From Firmicutes bacterium FC7 (GTDB lineage Bacteria; Bacillota; Clostridia; Tissierellales; Tissierellaceae), in assembly GCA_022760735.1 (NCBI GenBank), contig JAKELU010000001.1, positions 64,383-128,382 of the forward strand: 64,000 nucleotides of DNA. The letters are read 5' to 3'. Under the pieces are notes generated by a model. The model had not been told where the DNA came from. It ran no database searches and saw only the letters and a list, made by a program, of their open reading frames with translations. The position numbers were made by a program, and so were the translations under genes. Every line of letters begins with the position of its first letter. The first letter of the stretch is position 1. Below are positions 1 to 9,093 of this stretch, one piece after another.

Positions 1-696
1 CTCTTTTACATCTTTAACAGTTAGATAAAAATCAGTATATACATCTAGGGCATAGCTATCCTCATCAACATAGATAATTGTACCTAATCTGCCGTTTCCA
101 ACATTTGATCTTTCTCTTTCTTTAGAAAAGTGAAATGGATTTGATACTATACCTACAACCGTAAATTCTGTTGTATTATATATATCTGGGATATCATCAT
201 AATTATCATTTTCTTTAGAAATAGTAAATTTTGTACCTACTTTATAATTGCTTAAGAAAGTGCCACCAATTTCTACTAAACATTCATCTTTCTTTTGAGG
301 TAGACGACCTTCAATTAACGTAAGCCTGTTTAAATAATTTTTGTTATTGAATTTATTTATTAGATCAAGTCCATAAATCCTTGTTGCTATTATTTCATTT
401 TCTTCGGTTTCCATAAGAGTGTCTGTTACAAAAGCAGGCATAATCTCATCAATATATTCCATATCAGACAAAACATTCATGTCATCCTTTGTAAGCCCCA
501 TAGTAGACTTTATAAATATATCAGCCACATTATTTTTATCATAATATTTATCAACAGTTAAATGCATATCCGGTGTAGTGACTAATAGTCCTGATAAAAA
601 CCCAACTCCTAAGGCGACTATGCTAAATATAGCCACAAACCTACCAAAACTTCCCTTTATTTCACGAACTATTATCTTTGAATAGGTCCTTTTCAC
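1..696 (-). CDS. ABC transporter permease, FtsX/MacB type (C-terminus beyond the window)
   Basis: Reading the minus strand from a GTG at 694-696 gives 232 uninterrupted codons to the window edge. The start ([20 protein letters not shown]) leads into a hydrophobic segment (FVAIFSIVALGVGFLSGLL) and then a long extracytoplasmic-looking region, the arrangement of FtsX-like permeases. The GTG shares its G with the TAG stop of the ATPase gene upstream, so the two are translationally coupled and probably form one exporter. The remaining membrane segments and the substrate cannot be judged because the gene is cut by the edge. Family assignment comes from the N-terminal pattern and the pairing with a LolD/MacB-like ATPase. 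Confidence 0.8.
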   Translation of the reverse strand, partial: MKRTYSKIIVREIKGSFGRFVAIFSIVALGVGFLSGLLVTTPDMHLTVDKYYDKNNVADIFIKSTMGLTKDDMNVLSDMEYIDEIMPAFVTDTLMETEENEIIATRIYGLDLINKFNNKNYLNRLTLIEGRLPQKKDECLVEIGGTFLSNYKVGTKFTISKENDNYDDIPDIYNTTEFTVVGIVSNPFHFSKERERSNVGNGRLGTIIYVDEDSYALDVYTDFYLTVKDVKE

Positions 697-1400
697 TACC
701 ACTCTATCCTTTCTACAGGCTGAGGATTATCATTCTTATACATAGATTCAACAGTTCCATTCTTTATATGTATAACCCTATCAGCCATTGGTGCAATTGC
801 TAGATTATGAGTAATCACAATAACGGTTTTTCCTGTTTTTCTACAGCTATCCTGTAATAGCTTTAGTATGTTTTTGCCTGTATTATAATCAAGTGCACCA
901 GTCGGTTCATCACATAGAAGTATTTTGGGATTTTTTGCTAGGGCTCTTGCTATGGAGACCCTCTGTTGTTCTCCACCTGATAATTGAGCTGGAAAATTAT
1001 GCATTCTATCCTTTAACCCGACCTGAGCCAGAACCTCTTTTGGATTCAAGGGATTTTTGCTAAGCTCTGCTGATAATTCTACATTTTCTAAGGCAGTCAA
1101 ATTCTGAACTAAATTATAGAACTGGAATACGAAACCAACATCATATCGCCTATAATCTGTTAGCTGTCTTTCATTAAATTTGCTTATTTCCTTTCCATCA
1201 AGCATAATAGTCCCACTACTACAAGAGTCCATTCCTCCTATCATATTTAAGACGGTGGTTTTCCCAGCACCACTTGGTCCAACTATTACACAAAATTCCC
1301 CTTTGTCAATAGTTAGACTGATGTTGTTTGCAGCAGCAATTTTATGCTCTCCCATCTGATAATATTTGCATACATTTTCTAGCACAACATAATCCTTCAT
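696..1400 (-). CDS. ABC transporter ATP-binding protein, LolD/MacB family
   Basis: A 234-residue ATPase with Walker A GPSGAGKT near residue 43, the Q-loop region VFQFYNLV, signature LSGGEQQR and Walker [13 protein letters not shown], followed by the H-loop in VITHN. Length and sequence fit the subfamily that partners FtsX-like permeases in peptide, antibiotic or lipoprotein export. The in-frame ATG at 1406 lies only about one base after AAGGAG, whereas the ATG at 1400 is spaced seven bases, so I place the start at 1400. The gene follows marR by about 20 bases and overlaps the permease by one base, so regulator, ATPase and permease look like one operon. The substrate is unknown. Confidence 0.9.
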   Translation of the reverse strand: MKDYVVLENVCKYYQMGEHKIAAANNISLTIDKGEFCVIVGPSGAGKTTVLNMIGGMDSCSSGTIMLDGKEISKFNERQLTDYRRYDVGFVFQFYNLVQNLTALENVELSAELSKNPLNPKEVLAQVGLKDRMHNFPAQLSGGEQQRVSIARALAKNPKILLCDEPTGALDYNTGKNILKLLQDSCRKTGKTVIVITHNLAIAPMADRVIHIKNGTVESMYKNDNPQPVERIEW

Positions 1401-1422
1401 TTGCATTCTCCTTCACATTCGT

Positions 1423-1854
1423 CTACACATTATGCCTCTTCATAATATCAACTGATAAATCAATCAATCTTATAAGTTCAAGTGTATTCTCTTCACCTAA
1501 TTCCTTAACTATTATTTCAAACAAATTCTCAACATTCTCCTGTTTTTCTCTAATAAATGACAATCCATCATAAGTTATTAATACTCTCACCTTTCGTCTA
1601 TCTTCCTCAGATGCTATCGTATCTACATAGCCCTTTTTCCTTAGAGTATTTAGTGCAGCTGTAATCCTTGGCCTTGATATGTGCAGCTCTTCACTAAGCA
1701 TAGATGGATAAACCTCAGTATTTTTATTGTTAGAAAGAAAATATAATATGTATAATTCCCCTTGTAAAAACTCAATTAATTGACTAAAAGCCTCCATGTA
1801 ATAGATCTTACCTAGGGAGTCTATTAATTTATCCTTTAAACTCATTTCATACAT
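1423..1854 (-). CDS. MarR family transcriptional regulator
   Basis: A 143-residue protein with the MarR winged-helix pattern: an N-terminal dimerisation helix, the recognition segment LSEELHISRPRITAALNTLRK near residues 53-73, and the wing KGYVDTIASEEDRRKVRVLIT. Such proteins are dimeric repressors released by small ligands. The start has GGAGG six bases upstream. It is the first gene of a probable operon with an ABC ATPase and permease, so it most likely controls that exporter. The promoter region carries an inverted repeat just downstream of the -10 element, consistent with autorepression. The ligand cannot be read from the sequence. Confidence 0.88.
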   Translation of the reverse strand: MYEMSLKDKLIDSLGKIYYMEAFSQLIEFLQGELYILYFLSNNKNTEVYPSMLSEELHISRPRITAALNTLRKKGYVDTIASEEDRRKVRVLITYDGLSFIREKQENVENLFEIIVKELGEENTLELIRLIDLSVDIMKRHNV

Positions 1855-1882
1855 ATTAAACCTCCATAATTAATTAATAGCG

Positions 1883-1930
1883 TTAATAGTTAACACTATT
1901 AATTATATTATAGTGATTAATATTCTACAA
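1883..1930 (-). promoter_or_regulatory. marR promoter with inverted-repeat operator
   Basis: On the minus strand TTGTAG (1925-1930) and TATAAT (1902-1907) are separated by 17 bases. The repeat TTAATAG-N6-CTATTAA (1883-1902) touches the -10 element and ends about 28 bases before the marR ATG. This position would let bound MarR block transcription. The site is inferred, not shown to bind. Confidence 0.6.
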
Positions 1931-1964
1931 CAAAAAAGCAATAATTTTTCAATTATTGCTTTTT
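1931..1964 (-). terminator. Intrinsic terminator after the 57-aa gene
   Basis: Thirteen-base arms (1933-1945 and 1952-1964) built on AAAAAGCAATAAT, with a six-base loop. On the minus strand the stem runs into TTTTTTG directly ahead of the marR -35 element, separating the two transcripts. Confidence 0.75.
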
Positions 1965-1991
1965 GGGGGCTTCTTACATTAACAAGAACTT

Positions 1992-2165
1992 CTAACTCTT
2001 TGGTTTTTCAAAAACCATTATAATTCCTATAAGACCAATAAGTAAAAAGATACAAGCCCAATGTAGACTTAAATCAAATACATACTTAATTTTCATAACT
2101 TCAAACGTTAAAGTAAGCAAAATACTGAATAAAATCAATGCTATTCCTTGCAATTGCTTTCTCAT
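1992..2165 (-). CDS. 57-aa membrane peptide of unknown function
   Basis: A short open reading frame starting MRKQLQGIAL and ending VFEKPKS. It has two hydrophobic stretches (about residues 7-22 and 37-51) separated by a short charged loop, so a two-helix hairpin in the membrane is likely. A strong AGGAGGG lies six bases before the ATG, and terminators lie on both sides, which supports a real single-gene transcript. I do not recognise the family. It lies just upstream of the MarR-controlled exporter, but there is no direct sign that they work together. Confidence 0.65.
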   Translation of the reverse strand: MRKQLQGIALILFSILLTLTFEVMKIKYVFDLSLHWACIFLLIGLIGIIMVFEKPKS

Positions 2166-2184
2166 ATATCTCCCTCCTAGAATT

Positions 2185-2231
2185 CAAAAAATATAGGATA
2201 GGTAGTTATATATAAAACTATCTATCCTATA
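2185..2231 (-). terminator. Terminator of the FMN-binding lipoprotein gene
   Basis: Sixteen-base arms (2192-2207 and 2216-2231) with one mismatch. On the minus strand the stem is followed by ATTTTTTG. It lies about 40 bases past the lipoprotein stop codon. Confidence 0.8.
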
Positions 2232-2268
2232 GCCTGAGTTTAATAAAGCTTATTACTTATTAAATAAA

Positions 2269-3552
2269 TTATTCTATTGTTAAATCAATTTCTACACGAT
2301 TTTCAAATGAAGCTTTTATTGCAGCAATAATATTTCCATGGCTGTCATTTAAACTCATTGTAGCTGCTGATGTTACATCTGCAAGCATTGCTTTTTCTTC
2401 ATCTGTTAAAGCTTCATATTTTGCTTTATCTTCTTCTTTGTCTGAACCTTCTTTTAATGGTCTTCCGTTTAGGTCTGAAGTATATTTATTGAACCATTCT
2501 TCTACTTCTTCTACAGTCTTTCCTATAAAGATTTCTTGGAACTTATCCATTTGCTGATACCATGTTCCTGTTCCCATTCTATAGGAATCTCCACGTTCTC
2601 TCTTTGTTTTCCAACCTTCGATTTCAGCAAAGAAGTTCTCTTCTGTGTCTTTAGTCTTACCATCTACTTTTCCATCATGATTTTCATCATAGTTATATCC
2701 ACCTTGTCCAGGCCATCCACTAAAGTGTGGCATTCCATCTCCATCATAGTTTGGTGTAGCTATTTCTAATTGATCTACATATAATGAAATTATTCTTCCT
2801 TCTTCATCAAATAATGTGTTAGCAAAAACTTGATTTATACTCCATACTTGTGTGCCTGTATCATCTTTTCCAGGACCTGTTCTTGGACTACTAACAATGC
2901 CAAATCCTTGTGCTGAAGCTGATTTAATATCAAGTGGTACACGTTTTTCATAAGCATCTTTTATAGCTGCTATAATGTTTCCATGACTGTCATTTAAACT
3001 CATAGTTGCAGTTGAAGTTACATCTGCAAGCATTGCTTTTTCTTCATCTGTTAAAGCCTCATATTTTGCTTTATCTTCTTCCTTGTCAGAACCTTCTTTT
3101 AATGGTCTTCCATTTAGGTCAGAAGTATATTTGTTAAACCATTCTTCTACTTCTTCTACAGTCTTTCCTACAAAGATTTCTTGGAATTTATCCATTTGTT
3201 GAGACCAAGTTCCCGTTCCCATTCTATAGGAATCTCCACGTTGTCTCTTTGTTTTCCAACCATTTATTTCAGCTGCAAAGCTTTCCTCTGTAGCTGTTAA
3301 CTGTCCATCTACTTTTGCATCATGATTTTCATCGTTATTGTAGCTTTGTCCTGGGAATCCTGTGAAATGAGGCATTCCGTCTCCATCATAGTTTGGTGTA
3401 GCTACTTCTAATTGATCTACATATATTGAAAGAATCTTTCCATCTCCATCGAATAGTACGTTTGCAAATACTTGATTTGTACTCCAAACTTGAGTATCTG
3501 TGTCATCTTTTCCAGGTCCCTTACGTCCTGAATTAGATAAACCAAATCCTTG
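2269..3552 (-). repeat. 642-bp in-gene tandem duplication
   Basis: Units 2911-3552 and 2269-2910 encode near-identical 214-residue domains. The match is also strong at base level, for example in the stretches encoding KEGSDKEEDKAKYEALTDEE at about 2410-2460 and 3050-3100. This indicates a fairly recent or homogenised duplication within the lipoprotein gene. Confidence 0.9.
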
Positions 3553-3972
3553 ATAAACTTCAGCTGCTGTAATTGCTTCTTTTTCTTTAGGCTCTTTAGC
3601 TTCTTCACCAGGAGCAGGGTATGTAGTTGGATCTAATGCATTATTTACAGCATAAATTATAGCTTCACTAGTTACAGTTGCACCAGCTATTACATCAACA
3701 TCTGTTGAATTAGCTTCAACAATTTTTGCTGGTAGTTGTTCAATAGCAGGAGTACCTATTCCATTAGTTTCGTTGTGTTCAACTACCTCTACTGCTGTAA
3801 TTTTGTCTCCCTCTTTTGTTACTTTTACCTTAAGTTCTCCCCCAAAACCTTTTCCTACACCAGTTAATACTTCCGCACCAGTTGATGCTGCAGGTTCTTC
3901 AGCAGGCTTGGAACATGCTACCATATTGATAGCCATCGCTAAACATAGCAACAATAATAATGATTTCTTCAT
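2269..3972 (-). CDS. FMN-binding lipoprotein with two tandem C-terminal repeat domains
   Basis: The start is the ATG at 3972, just after AAGGAGGAG, giving 567 residues; upstream in-frame codons have no ribosome site. Residues 1-20 form a lipoprotein signal with lipobox MVAC, so the protein is anchored outside the membrane. Residues about 34-115 are an FMN_bind domain ending in DVIAGATVTSEA, which resembles the motif that ApbE flavinylates on Thr. Two ~214-residue units follow, each running from QGFG...GPGKDDT, through VDQLE.ATPNYDGDGMPHF, to MSLNDSHGNIIAAIK. Such flavolipoproteins carry electrons at the cell surface in Gram-positive bacteria. The role of the repeats is unknown to me. The gene stands alone between a good promoter and a terminator. 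Confidence 0.82.
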   Translation of the reverse strand: MKKSLLLLLCLAMAINMVACSKPAEEPAASTGAEVLTGVGKGFGGELKVKVTKEGDKITAVEVVEHNETNGIGTPAIEQLPAKIVEANSTDVDVIAGATVTSEAIIYAVNNALDPTTYPAPGEEAKEPKEKEAITAAEVYQGFGLSNSGRKGPGKDDTDTQVWSTNQVFANVLFDGDGKILSIYVDQLEVATPNYDGDGMPHFTGFPGQSYNNDENHDAKVDGQLTATEESFAAEINGWKTKRQRGDSYRMGTGTWSQQMDKFQEIFVGKTVEEVEEWFNKYTSDLNGRPLKEGSDKEEDKAKYEALTDEEKAMLADVTSTATMSLNDSHGNIIAAIKDAYEKRVPLDIKSASAQGFGIVSSPRTGPGKDDTGTQVWSINQVFANTLFDEEGRIISLYVDQLEIATPNYDGDGMPHFSGWPGQGGYNYDENHDGKVDGKTKDTEENFFAEIEGWKTKRERGDSYRMGTGTWYQQMDKFQEIFIGKTVEEVEEWFNKYTSDLNGRPLKEGSDKEEDKAKYEALTDEEKAMLADVTSAATMSLNDSHGNIIAAIKASFENRVEIDLTIE

Positions 3973-4012
3973 AATTCTCCTCCTTTTATTACTAATTGAT
4001 AATACATTAACG

Positions 4013-4041
4013 ATTATACCATTTACATAATGTTTGTTCAA
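4013..4041 (-). promoter_or_regulatory. Promoter of the FMN-binding lipoprotein
   Basis: On the minus strand TTGAAC (4036-4041) and a consensus TATAAT (4013-4018) are separated by exactly 17 bases. The predicted start lies about 35 bases before the ATG at 3972. This is one of the best sigma-A-type promoters in the window. Confidence 0.8.
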
Positions 4042-4051
4042 CTATTTGCAC

Positions 4052-4088
4052 AAGAGAAAAGTGCTAAAAATCAGGATTTTAGCACTTT
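4052..4088 (-). terminator. Terminator of the pyrophosphatase gene
   Basis: Twelve-base perfect arms AAAGTGCTAAAA (4058-4069 and 4077-4088), followed on the minus strand by TTCTCTTG. It lies 18 bases past the stop codon. Confidence 0.75.
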
Positions 4089-4105
4089 AATTCATCGTTA
4101 GTTCT

Positions 4106-5755
4106 TTAGCTATCAATTGCAGGAGATAATACTTCTGTTATAGGTGGAACCACTTGTTTCTTTCTAGATAAGACACCTGGTGCAAGGAAGGAATTATTTT
4201 CTAATGTCTTGCCAAAGGCTCTTGCAGCTAAATCCTTATGTTCTCCTACAACAATCATCTCGGACGCCTGATTGAATATATCAGTTAACATAAGTATAAA
4301 TATAGAATATCCGTATTCACGAGCCCTTTCTTCCATTATACTAATCAACTCTTCTCGCATATCACTAAGGCTTTCTGGGTCCATTGTATATACTTGTGAT
4401 ATGCCAATTTTCTCAGATTTTATTGTAAAAGCTTTAAAATCTTGATTAAGTAATTCCTGAGGAGTTCTACCTGTTAGAGACGTTCCAGCCTTGAACATCT
4501 CCTCTGCAAACTTATCTATATCAATATCTGCTATTCTGGCTAATCTTTCTAGCATCATCTTATCAGTATTAGTTGCAGTTGGAGATTTTAACAAAAGAGT
4601 ATCAGATATTATTGCTGCAGCTAGAATACCTGCAATCTTTTTAGAAGGTCTTCTACCATTTTCAAAGAATATAGAAGCAATTATAGTAGAGGTACTTCCA
4701 ACTGGTTCGTTTCTAAAATAAATTGGATTTCCTGTAAATACATCTGCTACTCTATGATGGTCAATAATTTCAAGTATTTCGGATTCTTCAAGTCCATCTA
4801 CAGATTGACTTCTTTCATTATGGTCTACTAAAATAACCTTCTTTTTCATACTTGAAATAAGGTGATATCTTGAAATCAAACCAACAACTCTTTTATTATG
4901 GTCAATTACAGGATAACTTCTAAATCTAGTCTGAGACATTTGAACTTTTACATCATCAACTAAGTCATCTAATTCAAATACCACAAGATTATCTGTAGTC
5001 ATTGCATGACTAACTGGTACACTTTGAGTTATCAGTCTAGAAGTCATAAATGTATCATATGGCGTAGATAAAATAGCTATATTCTTTTCCTTTGCTAATT
5101 CTAAAAGGTCTTCATCTACTCCACCATTTCCTGTTACAATCATTAGGGCAATATCATTATTTAATGCAAATTCCTGACTATCTCTTCTATCACCACAAAT
5201 TATCACACTATTTTCAAAATCATTATCTTTAATGGAAGGAAGATCCATAGCTAGAATTGAAATCTTTCCTGTCATTTCCTTAATCTTATCAGGTATAAGT
5301 ACAGGATTTGCGCTTAAAGTATCTATTATATTATCAATTGATGTACCAGCCTTACCTAATACAGTATTATCCCAGACATCTATATAGTTTTGGATAATAT
5401 CAGAGACTGTAACTATTCCAATTATCCTTTCATCATCATCGACAACTGGAAGACTGTTTATATTATTTTTCTTCATTATATTTAGGGCCATTCTTAAAGA
5501 AATATCTGCACTTATAGGAGCAACCTTATCAAAGTTTAAATCCTCTACGCTCAATCTTACTGTTTCAACTAATCTTGGTGCTTTAACACCAAAATAATTC
5601 AATATAAATTTTGTTTCTAGATTCATCTCTCCTAGTCTGATAGGAATTGCCTCAACATCTCCATTCCCATTTTTAAAATCTGCATATGCTAAGGCAGCAC
5701 ATATTGAATCTGAATCTGGATTCTTATGGCCGGTTATATATACAATATCTTTCAT
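4106..5755 (-). CDS. Manganese-dependent inorganic pyrophosphatase with CBS and DRTGG domains
   Basis: A 549-residue family II pyrophosphatase (PPi to two phosphates, cytoplasmic). The DHH catalytic core starts with VYITGHKNPDSDSICAALAY and resumes after the inserted regulatory part with VDHNERSQ, EIIDHHR and the DHHA2 part near GRTPQELL. The insert holds two CBS motifs (ISADISLRMALNIM and MTTDNLVVFELDDLVDDV) flanking a DRTGG domain. This is the layout of clostridial CBS-PPases, in which adenine nucleotides bound to CBS tune activity. The ATG at 5755 has GGAGG five bases upstream; that Shine-Dalgarno lies inside the longer frame starting at 5767, so the shorter start is preferred. Confidence 0.93.
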   Translation of the reverse strand: MKDIVYITGHKNPDSDSICAALAYADFKNGNGDVEAIPIRLGEMNLETKFILNYFGVKAPRLVETVRLSVEDLNFDKVAPISADISLRMALNIMKKNNINSLPVVDDDERIIGIVTVSDIIQNYIDVWDNTVLGKAGTSIDNIIDTLSANPVLIPDKIKEMTGKISILAMDLPSIKDNDFENSVIICGDRRDSQEFALNNDIALMIVTGNGGVDEDLLELAKEKNIAILSTPYDTFMTSRLITQSVPVSHAMTTDNLVVFELDDLVDDVKVQMSQTRFRSYPVIDHNKRVVGLISRYHLISSMKKKVILVDHNERSQSVDGLEESEILEIIDHHRVADVFTGNPIYFRNEPVGSTSTIIASIFFENGRRPSKKIAGILAAAIISDTLLLKSPTATNTDKMMLERLARIADIDIDKFAEEMFKAGTSLTGRTPQELLNQDFKAFTIKSEKIGISQVYTMDPESLSDMREELISIMEERAREYGYSIFILMLTDIFNQASEMIVVGEHKDLAARAFGKTLENNSFLAPGVLSRKKQVVPPITEVLSPAIDS

Positions 5756-5883
5756 ACTATCCTCCATTTATCACTCATTATCATATACAACAAAAGTCAT
5801 TTAGACATAAATAATTTGTGTAGTAATTTTCTACATATATTGTATTGCCGCAACAATTAAAGATCATTATCTTTAATTATAAC

Positions 5884-5923
5884 ACAAAAAACTACAGAAA
5901 CTAAAATATTGTCTCTGTAGTTT
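5884..5923 (-). terminator. Terminator of the copper operon
   Basis: Ten-base arms AAACTACAGA (5889-5898 and 5914-5923). On the minus strand the stem runs into TTTTTGTG. It begins six bases after the stop of the last small gene. Confidence 0.75.
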
Positions 5924-5928
5924 AGCAA

Positions 5929-6072
5929 TTATTTTTTGCTTTGTGTCGTTTTTATAGTCTTGCTATTATTCTTATTTCTACCTACTGTACAACAATCTAA
6001 TGGTTCTGAACCGAAGTTCTCCTTATTAGCAGTTTCCAACTTTTCAAGCCATCTTTTTATAATTTTTTTCAT
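5929..6072 (-). CDS. 47-aa LDCC-motif putative metal-binding peptide
   Basis: A short frame reading MKKIIKRWLEKLETANKENF, then GSEPLDCC, then a basic tail. The amphipathic N-terminus followed by G-x-x-x-LDCC matches small clostridial proteins annotated as LDCC-motif putative metal-binding proteins. The ATG overlaps the TAA stop of copZ (TAATG), so translation is coupled to the copper chaperone, and a terminator follows directly. The vicinal cysteines at residues 29-30 and the operon position suggest it handles copper or another soft metal. That role is inferred. Confidence 0.78.
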   Translation of the reverse strand: MKKIIKRWLEKLETANKENFGSEPLDCCTVGRNKNNSKTIKTTQSKK

Positions 6073-6287
6073 TAGATCACATCAATCCCTACCACATCGT
6101 AGCCAGCATCTTCTACTGCAGATTTAATAGTTTCATCTAAATTGTCACTAACTACTTCTACTAAGGCATATTTTCCTTCTAAATTAACATCTACACTTTT
6201 TACTCCATCTATTTCATTTAATGCCTCTGTTACATGACGTACACAATTATGACAGCTCATACCTTCAATAAATAATTTCTTTTTCAT
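6072..6287 (-). CDS. copZ: Copper chaperone, HMA domain (CopZ-like)
   Basis: A 71-residue single heavy-metal-associated domain with the metal-binding motif GMSCHNC near the N-terminus. CopZ proteins bind Cu(I) in the cytoplasm and pass it to the CopA ATPase and the CsoR sensor. The ATG at 6287 has GGGGAG eight bases upstream; earlier in-frame ATGs lack a ribosome site. It lies about 50 bases after copA in the same direction and is coupled to the LDCC peptide downstream. The His after Ser-Cys (CHNC) is an ordinary variant of the CxxC loop. Confidence 0.9.
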   Translation of the reverse strand: MKKKLFIEGMSCHNCVRHVTEALNEIDGVKSVDVNLEGKYALVEVVSDNLDETIKSAVEDAGYDVVGIDVI

Positions 6288-6336
6288 TTTATTATCTCCC
6301 CTCATTATGATATATTTAATCTGCATATTGCAGCTT

Positions 6337-8784
6337 CTATCTTATTGGTTTAAATCTCTTTAATCTTAATGCATTAGTTAATACAGATACTGAACTCAAG
6401 CTCATTGCAGCTCCTGCAATCATAGGATCTAGTAATGGTCCACCAAATATGTGAAGAACACCCATGGCTATAGGTATTCCTAAAGTATTATACCCAAATG
6501 CCCAGAATAAGTTTTCTTTAATATTCTTAATAGTCTTCTTACTTAATTGAATTGCAGTAGGCACATCTAACAAATCACTTCGCATTAGAACTATATCTGC
6601 TGACTCCATGGCAACATCTGTACCAGAACCAATTGCTATACCTATATCTGCTTGAGCCAATGCTGGAGCATCATTTATACCATCCCCAACCATCGCTACC
6701 TTTTTGCCTTCAGCCTGAAGTTTCTTTACTTCATTTGCCTTGTCCTCTGGCAATACTTCCGCTAAAACTATATCTATATTTACTTGCTTAGCTATTGCCT
6801 CAGCTGTTCTTCTATTATCACCCGTTATCATGGCAACCTGAATTCCCATATCATGAAGTAATTCTATGGCTCTTTTACTATTTTCCTTAACTGTATCTGC
6901 TACAGCTATTATACCAGCAATTTTATTGTCAATTGCTATATACATTGGAGTTTTTCCTTCTTCTGCTAATCTATCAGAAGATTCTTCTAAATTCTCCAAT
7001 GAGATATTTCTTTCTACCATTAGCTTTCTATTACCTGCTAAAATATTTTTACCTTCTATTGTTACTTCAATTCCATGACCAGGTATTGCATTAAATGAAT
7101 CTACCTTTTTAAACTCAATACCCTTTTCTTCTGCATCTCTAACTATTGCTTCACCAAGTGGGTGCTCTGAACCTTTTTCTGCTGAAGCTGCAAGTTGTAA
7201 AAGTTCACCCTCTGATAATCCTTCTATGGCAATTATATCAGTTACCTTAGGTTTTCCTTCGGTAATTGTACCTGTCTTATCAAATACAATTGTTTGTATT
7301 TGATGGGCTGTTTCCAATGCTGTACCACTCTTTATCAACACTCCATTTTCAGCACCTTTTCCAGTTCCAACCATAATTGCCGTTGGTGTGGCTAAACCAA
7401 GTGCACATGGACAAGCTATTACTAAAACTGAAATGAATATTGTTAAGGCAAATGTTGTTGATTCTCCACCAATAAAATACCATGCTAGACCGGATATTAT
7501 GGCTAATGCGATAACTATAGGAACGAAATATCCGGAAATAACATCAGCAAGTTTTGCAATAGGTGCCTTGGACCCTTGTGCATCTTCTACCAATTTAATT
7601 ATTTGGGCTAATGCTGTATCCTTTCCTACCTTTGTTGCCTTATATCTAATAAACCCATTTTTATTTATACTAGCTCCGATTACCTGGTCCCCAACATTTT
7701 TTTCAACTGGGATACTTTCTCCTGTAAGCATTGATTCATCTACAGATGTAATCCCCTCAATAACCTCTCCATCTACTGGAATCTTTTCCCCTGGCTTTAC
7801 AACTATAATATCTCCGACCTCTACCTCATCAATTGATACTTCCACTTCTTTACCACCTAGTATAATTGTTGCAGTCTTAGGTTGCAGACCCATAAGCTTC
7901 TTGATTGCCTCAGATGTCTTACCTTTTGATACAGCCTCTAAATACTTACCAAGGGTAATTAAAGTAATTATTACAGCTGCTGATTCAAAATAAAGATGCA
8001 TTGCATAATGTACTTCACCATCTATTATCTTATATATAGCAAATAATCCATATACAACTGCTGCCCCTGTTCCAATCGCGATTAGTGAATCCATATTAGG
8101 GCTTCCTTTAATTAAGGTTTTAAGCCCTACTGAATAAAACTTTCTCCCTGATATAACTACAGGTATAGTTAGTAATAATTGCGCTAAGGCAAAATTAAGT
8201 GGGTTAGCCATTGGATCAAGAATCATTGGCAAAGGAGCACCTATCATATGCCCCATTGAAATATACAATAATGGTGCAGAAAAAATTGCAGATAATATAA
8301 ATCTCTTCCAAATAGCTTTTATCTCATTATCTTTTTTCTCTTTATCTATATCTACAGTAACTTCATCTTCTATTGCCTTGTAGCCTGCTTTTTCAATTGC
8401 ATTTTTTATATCAGAAACCCTAAGAGCTGAAGGTTCATAGCTAATAGTAAGCTTCTCAGTTGCTAAGTTTACATTAGCATCGATAACACCCTCTAGCTTT
8501 TTAGTGACTCTCTCTACAGCCTTTGCACATGCTGCACAGGTCATTCCTTCTATTTTAATAGTTTTTGTAACAGCATCTGATACTGCCTTGTAGCCCGCTT
8601 TTTCAATGGCAGCTTGTATGTCATTTATTGTCAGGACATTTTCATCAAATCTTATATTTAACTTTTCTGTTGCAAGATTGACATTTGCCTCAGTTACACC
8701 ATTAAGCTTTTTAGCTGCTCTCTCGACTGCATTAGCACAAGCTGCACAAGTCATTCCTTCTATTTTCAAAGTTTTATTTGCCAT
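6337..8784 (-). CDS. copA: Copper-exporting P1B-type ATPase CopA
   Basis: An 815-residue Cu(I) export ATPase. Two N-terminal HMA domains carry GMTCAAC (around residues 10 and 82). Eight membrane segments are expected, with the transport motif ACPCAL in helix six. The phosphorylation site DKTGT, the nucleotide-domain motif SEHPLG, and the hinge [13 protein letters not shown] are all present, as are the C-terminal YN and MxxSS ([15 protein letters not shown]) typical of the P1B-1 copper group. AGGAGGG precedes the ATG. It follows csoR by 24 bases and precedes copZ, forming a copper-responsive operon for detoxification. Confidence 0.96.
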   Translation of the reverse strand: MANKTLKIEGMTCAACANAVERAAKKLNGVTEANVNLATEKLNIRFDENVLTINDIQAAIEKAGYKAVSDAVTKTIKIEGMTCAACAKAVERVTKKLEGVIDANVNLATEKLTISYEPSALRVSDIKNAIEKAGYKAIEDEVTVDIDKEKKDNEIKAIWKRFILSAIFSAPLLYISMGHMIGAPLPMILDPMANPLNFALAQLLLTIPVVISGRKFYSVGLKTLIKGSPNMDSLIAIGTGAAVVYGLFAIYKIIDGEVHYAMHLYFESAAVIITLITLGKYLEAVSKGKTSEAIKKLMGLQPKTATIILGGKEVEVSIDEVEVGDIIVVKPGEKIPVDGEVIEGITSVDESMLTGESIPVEKNVGDQVIGASINKNGFIRYKATKVGKDTALAQIIKLVEDAQGSKAPIAKLADVISGYFVPIVIALAIISGLAWYFIGGESTTFALTIFISVLVIACPCALGLATPTAIMVGTGKGAENGVLIKSGTALETAHQIQTIVFDKTGTITEGKPKVTDIIAIEGLSEGELLQLAASAEKGSEHPLGEAIVRDAEEKGIEFKKVDSFNAIPGHGIEVTIEGKNILAGNRKLMVERNISLENLEESSDRLAEEGKTPMYIAIDNKIAGIIAVADTVKENSKRAIELLHDMGIQVAMITGDNRRTAEAIAKQVNIDIVLAEVLPEDKANEVKKLQAEGKKVAMVGDGINDAPALAQADIGIAIGSGTDVAMESADIVLMRSDLLDVPTAIQLSKKTIKNIKENLFWAFGYNTLGIPIAMGVLHIFGGPLLDPMIAGAAMSLSSVSVLTNALRLKRFKPIR

Positions 8785-8808
8785 CTATCTCCCTCCTTTT
8801 CACATGAG

Positions 8809-9075
8809 TTATTTCCCAATAACCTTAGCTAAAAGTTGCATAACTTCATCTATTTTTTCATCACCCTTATCATTTTCAAAAGCTTCTTTAACGCAATGTT
8901 TAAGGTGTTGTCTTATAATCAATAAATCAGCCCTCTTTAAAAGCGATTGGGCTGCCAATATTTGATTTGATATATCTACACAATAACGACCATCTTCAAT
9001 CATCTTAATCGTAGCTTCTATCTGACCCTTTGCGGTTTTTAAGGTTTGTAATGCTTTTTTTTGATCAGCATTCAT
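8809..9075 (-). CDS. csoR: Copper-sensing repressor CsoR
   Basis: An 88-residue all-helical DUF156 protein. Cys32, His57 and Cys61 have the C-x24-H-x3-C spacing of Cu(I)-binding CsoR proteins, so this is a copper sensor rather than a nickel (RcnR) or formaldehyde (FrmR) type. CsoR tetramers bind GC-rich operators and leave DNA when loaded with Cu(I). The gene heads the csoR-copA-copZ-LDCC operon, and a G/C-tract operator lies at its own promoter, so autoregulation is expected. GGAGG lies seven bases before the ATG. Confidence 0.93.
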   Translation of the reverse strand: MNADQKKALQTLKTAKGQIEATIKMIEDGRYCVDISNQILAAQSLLKRADLLIIRQHLKHCVKEAFENDKGDEKIDEVMQLLAKVIGK

Positions 9076-9093
9076 TATATTTCCTCCCTCCCC

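Noticed and set aside
7388-7993. Long plus-strand frame opposite copA
   Set aside because: It is the antisense shadow of the CopA membrane region; it has no ribosome site and its composition is that of reversed codons.
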